A DNA stretch of 8,157 nt from DASTQL01 sp035761805 (GTDB lineage: Bacteria > Actinomycetota > Actinomycetes > Jiangellales > Jiangellaceae), in NCBI GenBank assembly GCA_035761805.1, contig DASTQL010000146.1, positions 1 through 8,157 on the forward strand, given 5' to 3'. The first letter of the stretch is position 1, and the number at the start of each line of letters is the position of its first letter. Both the position numbers and the translations under genes were made by a program. Below the pieces are notes generated by a model, which was not told the origin of the DNA, did no database searches, and saw only the letters and a program-made list of their open reading frames with translations. Positions 5,944-8,157 of this stretch are shown one piece after another.

Positions 5944-7047
5944 TCAGGTACGGAGGACCACGAGTTCACGGGGACGGAGGTTGAGGCGCTCGGCGCCGTC
6001 GGCGGTGACGACCACGATGTCCTCGATCCGCGCCCCGAACCTTCCGGGGTGGTAGACCCCCGGTTCGACGCTGAAGGCCATCCCCGACTCGAGCGCCAGG
6101 TCGTTGCCGGCGACCACGTACGGCTGCTCGTGCGTCTCCATCCCGATGCCGTGCCCGGTCCGGTGCACGAAGCGGTCGCCCAGACCGGCCGCCTCGATGA
6201 CCGACCGCGCGGCCGCGTCGACCGACGCGGCGGTCACTCCAGGCCGGACGTGCTCCACGGCCGCCCGCTGGGCGGCGAGAAGGACGTCGTACGAGTCGAG
6301 GAACTCCCGGGAGGGCGGTCCGCCGACGGCGTAGGTCCGGGTGGAGTCCGAGCAGTAGCCGGCGGCGGTCGTGCCGCCGATGTCCACGACCACAGGGTCG
6401 CCACGGCGGACGACGCGGTCGCCCGCCTCGTGGTGCGGACTGGCCCCGTTGGGCCCGGATGCGACGATGACGAAGTCGACCCTGGCGTGCCCCTCGAACA
6501 GGATCGCGGCCGCGACGTCGGCCGCCACGTCCGCCTCCGTCCGGCCGGCCCGCAGCCACTCCCCCATCCGGGCGTGCACCCGGTCGATGGCCGACGCGGC
6601 GTCGCGCAGGGCGGCGACCTCGGCGGGGGACTTGCGCATGCGCAGGGAGCCGAGCACTCGACCGGCGAGGACCTGGTCGACCTCGGGCATCGCCGCGCGG
6701 AAGCGCAGCACCTTCTCGGCCCACATGTGGTCGTCGAGGGCGACCCGTCGAGCCCCGGGGACCAGGGCGGCCACGAGTGCCACGGGGTCGTCGGTCTCGC
6801 CCCAGTCCCGGATCTCCAGGCTCAGCGCGGGCGATGCCTCGGCGGCGGGCCGCTCCAGCGTCGGGACCACGAGCACCGGTTCGCCTGCGGCCGGCACGAC
6901 CAGGCAGGTCAGGCGCTCGAGCGGGACGGCGTCATAGCCGGTGAGGTAGCGCAGGTCGGCGCCCGGTGTCACCAGGAGGGCGTCGATGCCGGCCGCACCG
7001 ATCGCCGAGCGGGCCCGCGCGAGCCGGGTCGGGTCGAGGACGCGCAC
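5944..7047 (-). CDS. M24-family metallopeptidase, Xaa-Pro dipeptidase/aminopeptidase P type
   Basis: A 367-residue cytoplasmic peptidase with the two-domain layout of the family: a creatinase-like N-terminal domain (about 1-130, including DALLVTPGADLRYLTGYDA at 22-40) and the pita-bread catalytic domain (about 140-360). All five expected dinuclear metal ligands are visible: D222 in DIGGTT, D234 in SDSTRT, H299 in RTGHGIGMETHE, E328 in SVEPGVY and E342 in ARIEDI. It should cleave dipeptides or short peptides with proline in the second position. From memory, it corresponds in type and position to M. tuberculosis Rv2089c (pepE), which is also divergent from a 5'-3' exonuclease gene. The GTG at 7047 is preferred because TAAGGT sits exactly 7 bases before it, the same leaderless spacing as two other genes here; an alternative GTG at 7056 would add three residues and overlap that box. 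The lrp-type gene follows 64 bases downstream on the same strand but has its own promoter. Confidence 0.9.
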   Translation of the reverse strand: MRVLDPTRLARARSAIGAAGIDALLVTPGADLRYLTGYDAVPLERLTCLVVPAAGEPVLVVPTLERPAAEASPALSLEIRDWGETDDPVALVAALVPGARRVALDDHMWAEKVLRFRAAMPEVDQVLAGRVLGSLRMRKSPAEVAALRDAASAIDRVHARMGEWLRAGRTEADVAADVAAAILFEGHARVDFVIVASGPNGASPHHEAGDRVVRRGDPVVVDIGGTTAAGYCSDSTRTYAVGGPPSREFLDSYDVLLAAQRAAVEHVRPGVTAASVDAAARSVIEAAGLGDRFVHRTGHGIGMETHEQPYVVAGNDLALESGMAFSVEPGVYHPGRFGARIEDIVVVTADGAERLNLRPRELVVLRT

Positions 7048-7054
7048 GCGCGGC

Positions 7055-7060
7055 ACCTTA
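7055..7060 (-). promoter_or_regulatory. Probable -10 element of the M24 peptidase gene
   Basis: TAAGGT on the minus strand fits TANNNT and precedes the GTG at 7047 by 7 bases. TAAGG could alternatively act as a Shine-Dalgarno sequence at 8 bases spacing; either reading supports the same start codon. Confidence 0.4.
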
Positions 7061-7149
7061 CTCGTCGGCCGCGCCTGCGGGATCCGGACGACGGGGTGCG
7101 GCAGCATGCGGTGTCGACGACGCGGCTGGACGAGGACGGTGACACCGGC

Positions 7150-7377
7150 ATGGAGTTCTGGCTCATCCTGTTCGCAGTCCTCGGCATGGGTTACCTCGTC
7201 TCCCTGCGACTCAACCCATGGGTCAAGTGCTCGAGATGCCGCGGCACGCCGAGGCGGCGAGGCTGGATGTACATGTACGCGCATCACATCTGTCCCAAGT
7301 GCGGCGGGTCGGGTCAGCAGCTCCGGATGGGCCGGAAGGTGCTCGGCCTGGGCACGCCGCAGCCGCCCTCGCCGTAG
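7150..7377 (+). CDS. Small membrane-anchored protein with two CXXCXG zinc-binding motifs
   Basis: A 75-residue protein of unknown function. Residues 2-20 (EFWLILFAVLGMGYLVSLR) form one hydrophobic membrane segment. After it come CSRCRG (C27, C30) and CPKCGGSG (C48, C51), the CXXCXG form found in the cysteine-rich zinc domain of DnaJ, separated by a basic and aromatic stretch (PRRRGWMYMYAHH). The tail is short and ends in prolines. The arrangement suggests a single-span protein with a cytoplasmic four-cysteine zinc ribbon. GGTGAC at 7138-7143, 6 bases before the ATG, is a modest ribosome site; in-frame GTG codons upstream would give a slightly longer protein without a hydrophobic start. It sits between the divergent peptidase and the exonuclease, whose start follows the stop by 22 bases. 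The paired cysteines and hydrophobic start make a chance reading frame unlikely. Confidence 0.72.
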   Translation: MEFWLILFAVLGMGYLVSLRLNPWVKCSRCRGTPRRRGWMYMYAHHICPKCGGSGQQLRMGRKVLGLGTPQPPSP

Positions 7378-7386
7378 GACGGTGGG

Positions 7387-7392
7387 TAGGCT
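7387..7392 (+). promoter_or_regulatory. -10 element of the exonuclease gene, leaderless arrangement
   Basis: TAGGCT followed by 7 bases and the GTG start at 7400. It begins 9 bases after the stop of the small zinc-ribbon gene, so the exonuclease can be transcribed on its own even though the two genes are closely spaced. No clear -35 is visible. Confidence 0.5.
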
Positions 7393-7399
7393 CCCGCAG

Positions 7400-8157
7400 G
7401 TGACCGGGCCCGGCGAGCGCCTCATGCTCCTCGACACGGCGTCGCTGTACTTCCGCGCCTTCTTCGGCATGCCCGACAGCCTGCGCTCGCCGGACGGCAC
7501 TCCGGTCAACGCGGTGCGCGGCCTGCTCGACTTCGTCGCACGGCTCGTGTCGGCGCACCGGCCCACCCGGCTGGTCGCCTGCATGGACGCCGACTGGCGG
7601 CCGGCCTTCCGCGTGGCCGCGGTCCCGTCGTACAAGGCGCACCGGTTGGCGCCCCAGGGTGGGGAGCAGGTCCCCGACGATCTCACCCGCCAGATACCCG
7701 TCATCGAGGACGTGCTCGACGCACTCGGGCTGGCGCGGGTAGGCGTGGCCGGCTTCGAGGCGGACGACGTGATCGGCACGATCGCGGCCCACGCCGACTG
7801 CCCGGTCGACGTGGTGTCCGGCGACCGCGACCTGTTCCAGGTGGTCGACGACGCCCGCGGTGTGTGCGTCCTCTACACGGCACGCGGGGTGGGCCGGCTC
7901 GAGGTCGTCGACGACGCCGAGGTGCTCCGTCGTTACGGCGTCCCGGGTCGCCGGTACGCGGACTTCGCGACTCTCCGGGGCGACCCGTCCGACGGGCTGC
8001 CCGGCGTGCCGGGGGTCGGCGAGAAGACGGCGACGACGCTGGTGGACCGGTTCGGCGCCGTGGAGGACGTGCTGCTCGCCCTGGACGACCCGGCCGCCGA
8101 CCTCTCTCCGACGGTGCGCAGCAGGCTGCGCGCCGCGCGTGACTACCTCGCGGTCGC
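7400..8157 (+). CDS. 5'-3' exonuclease (polymerase I N-terminal nuclease type), cut by the window end
   Basis: The first 252 residues of a 5'-3' exonuclease/flap endonuclease, which removes RNA primers and 5' flaps during replication and repair. Acidic metal-binding landmarks are present in order: D12 in LLDTASLYFRAFF, D63 and D65 before WRPAFR, the SYKAHR helix (77-82), E120-A-D-D123 in GFEADDVIGTIA, D142 and D144 in VSGDRDLFQVV, and D195 and D198 in GDPSDG, followed by the helix-hairpin-helix PGVPGVGEKTA (201-211). Polymerase I proteins usually have SDN where this has SDG. Stand-alone proteins of this kind run to about 300 residues, so roughly 50 or more are missing; whether a polymerase follows cannot be seen, but position beside the peptidase matches the stand-alone Rv2090 type. 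The GTG is chosen from the TAGGCT box 7 bases upstream; ATG at 7424 would clip eight residues and start just before the conserved first strand. Confidence 0.9.
   Translation, partial: MTGPGERLMLLDTASLYFRAFFGMPDSLRSPDGTPVNAVRGLLDFVARLVSAHRPTRLVACMDADWRPAFRVAAVPSYKAHRLAPQGGEQVPDDLTRQIPVIEDVLDALGLARVGVAGFEADDVIGTIAAHADCPVDVVSGDRDLFQVVDDARGVCVLYTARGVGRLEVVDDAEVLRRYGVPGRRYADFATLRGDPSDGLPGVPGVGEKTATTLVDRFGAVEDVLLALDDPAADLSPTVRSRLRAARDYLAV

Noticed and set aside
5869..7149. Plus-strand frame joined to the small zinc-ribbon gene
   Set aside because: Antisense to the M24 peptidase; only the part from 7150 has a hydrophobic start and paired cysteines, so only that is taken as a gene.
7048..7779. Upstream extension of the M24 peptidase frame to 7779
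   Set aside because: It is antisense to the zinc-ribbon and exonuclease genes and adds no family sequence.

Overview
The window is very GC-rich throughout, has GTG as well as ATG starts, packs its genes tightly and carries several -10 elements of the TANNNT type. Together with the gene families present this points to the chromosome of a high-GC actinobacterium, plausibly from the Nocardioidaceae or Geodermatophilales. The genus is a guess. I see no tRNA, rRNA, CRISPR array, insertion sequence or other mobile-element mark.

Bases 1 to about 5880 form a lysine-catabolism locus of the beta-lysine type, known from lysine-fermenting clostridia. At the left edge, on the minus strand, is the N-terminal part of kamD (lysine 5,6-aminomutase alpha subunit), which runs off the window. 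Divergent from it is a PlsC-like acyltransferase on the plus strand. It converges, 6 bases apart, with a minus-strand unit made of kdd (3,5-diaminohexanoate dehydrogenase) followed after 16 bases by a YtcJ-like amidohydrolase. Divergent from kdd is kamA (lysine 2,3-aminomutase), which converges, 4 bases apart, with an Lrp/AsnC-family regulator on the minus strand. In the known pathway KamA turns L-lysine into L-beta-lysine, KamDE makes 3,5-diaminohexanoate, and Kdd oxidises and deaminates that to 5-amino-3-oxohexanoate. The Lrp protein is the obvious candidate regulator. The amidohydrolase and the acyltransferase have no established place in the pathway. kamE and the later-step genes kce and kal are not in the window and could lie to the left of base 1.

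Bases 5944 to 8157 are a housekeeping neighbourhood: an M24-family metallopeptidase (Xaa-Pro dipeptidase type, minus strand), a 75-residue membrane-anchored protein with two CXXCXG motifs (plus strand), and a 5'-3' exonuclease of the polymerase-I-like type (plus strand, cut by the window end). From memory, Mycobacterium tuberculosis has the same divergent pair, Rv2089c (pepE) and Rv2090.

Two regulatory patterns stand out. First, the 116-base kdd/kamA intergenic region has a perfect inverted pair CCTACGG/CCGTAGG that contains the -10 elements of both divergent promoters, plus a small CTACG-G-CGTAG palindrome. Second, four genes (kamD, lrp, the M24 peptidase and the exonuclease) have a TANNNT box 7 or 8 bases before the start codon, the arrangement expected for leaderless transcripts.
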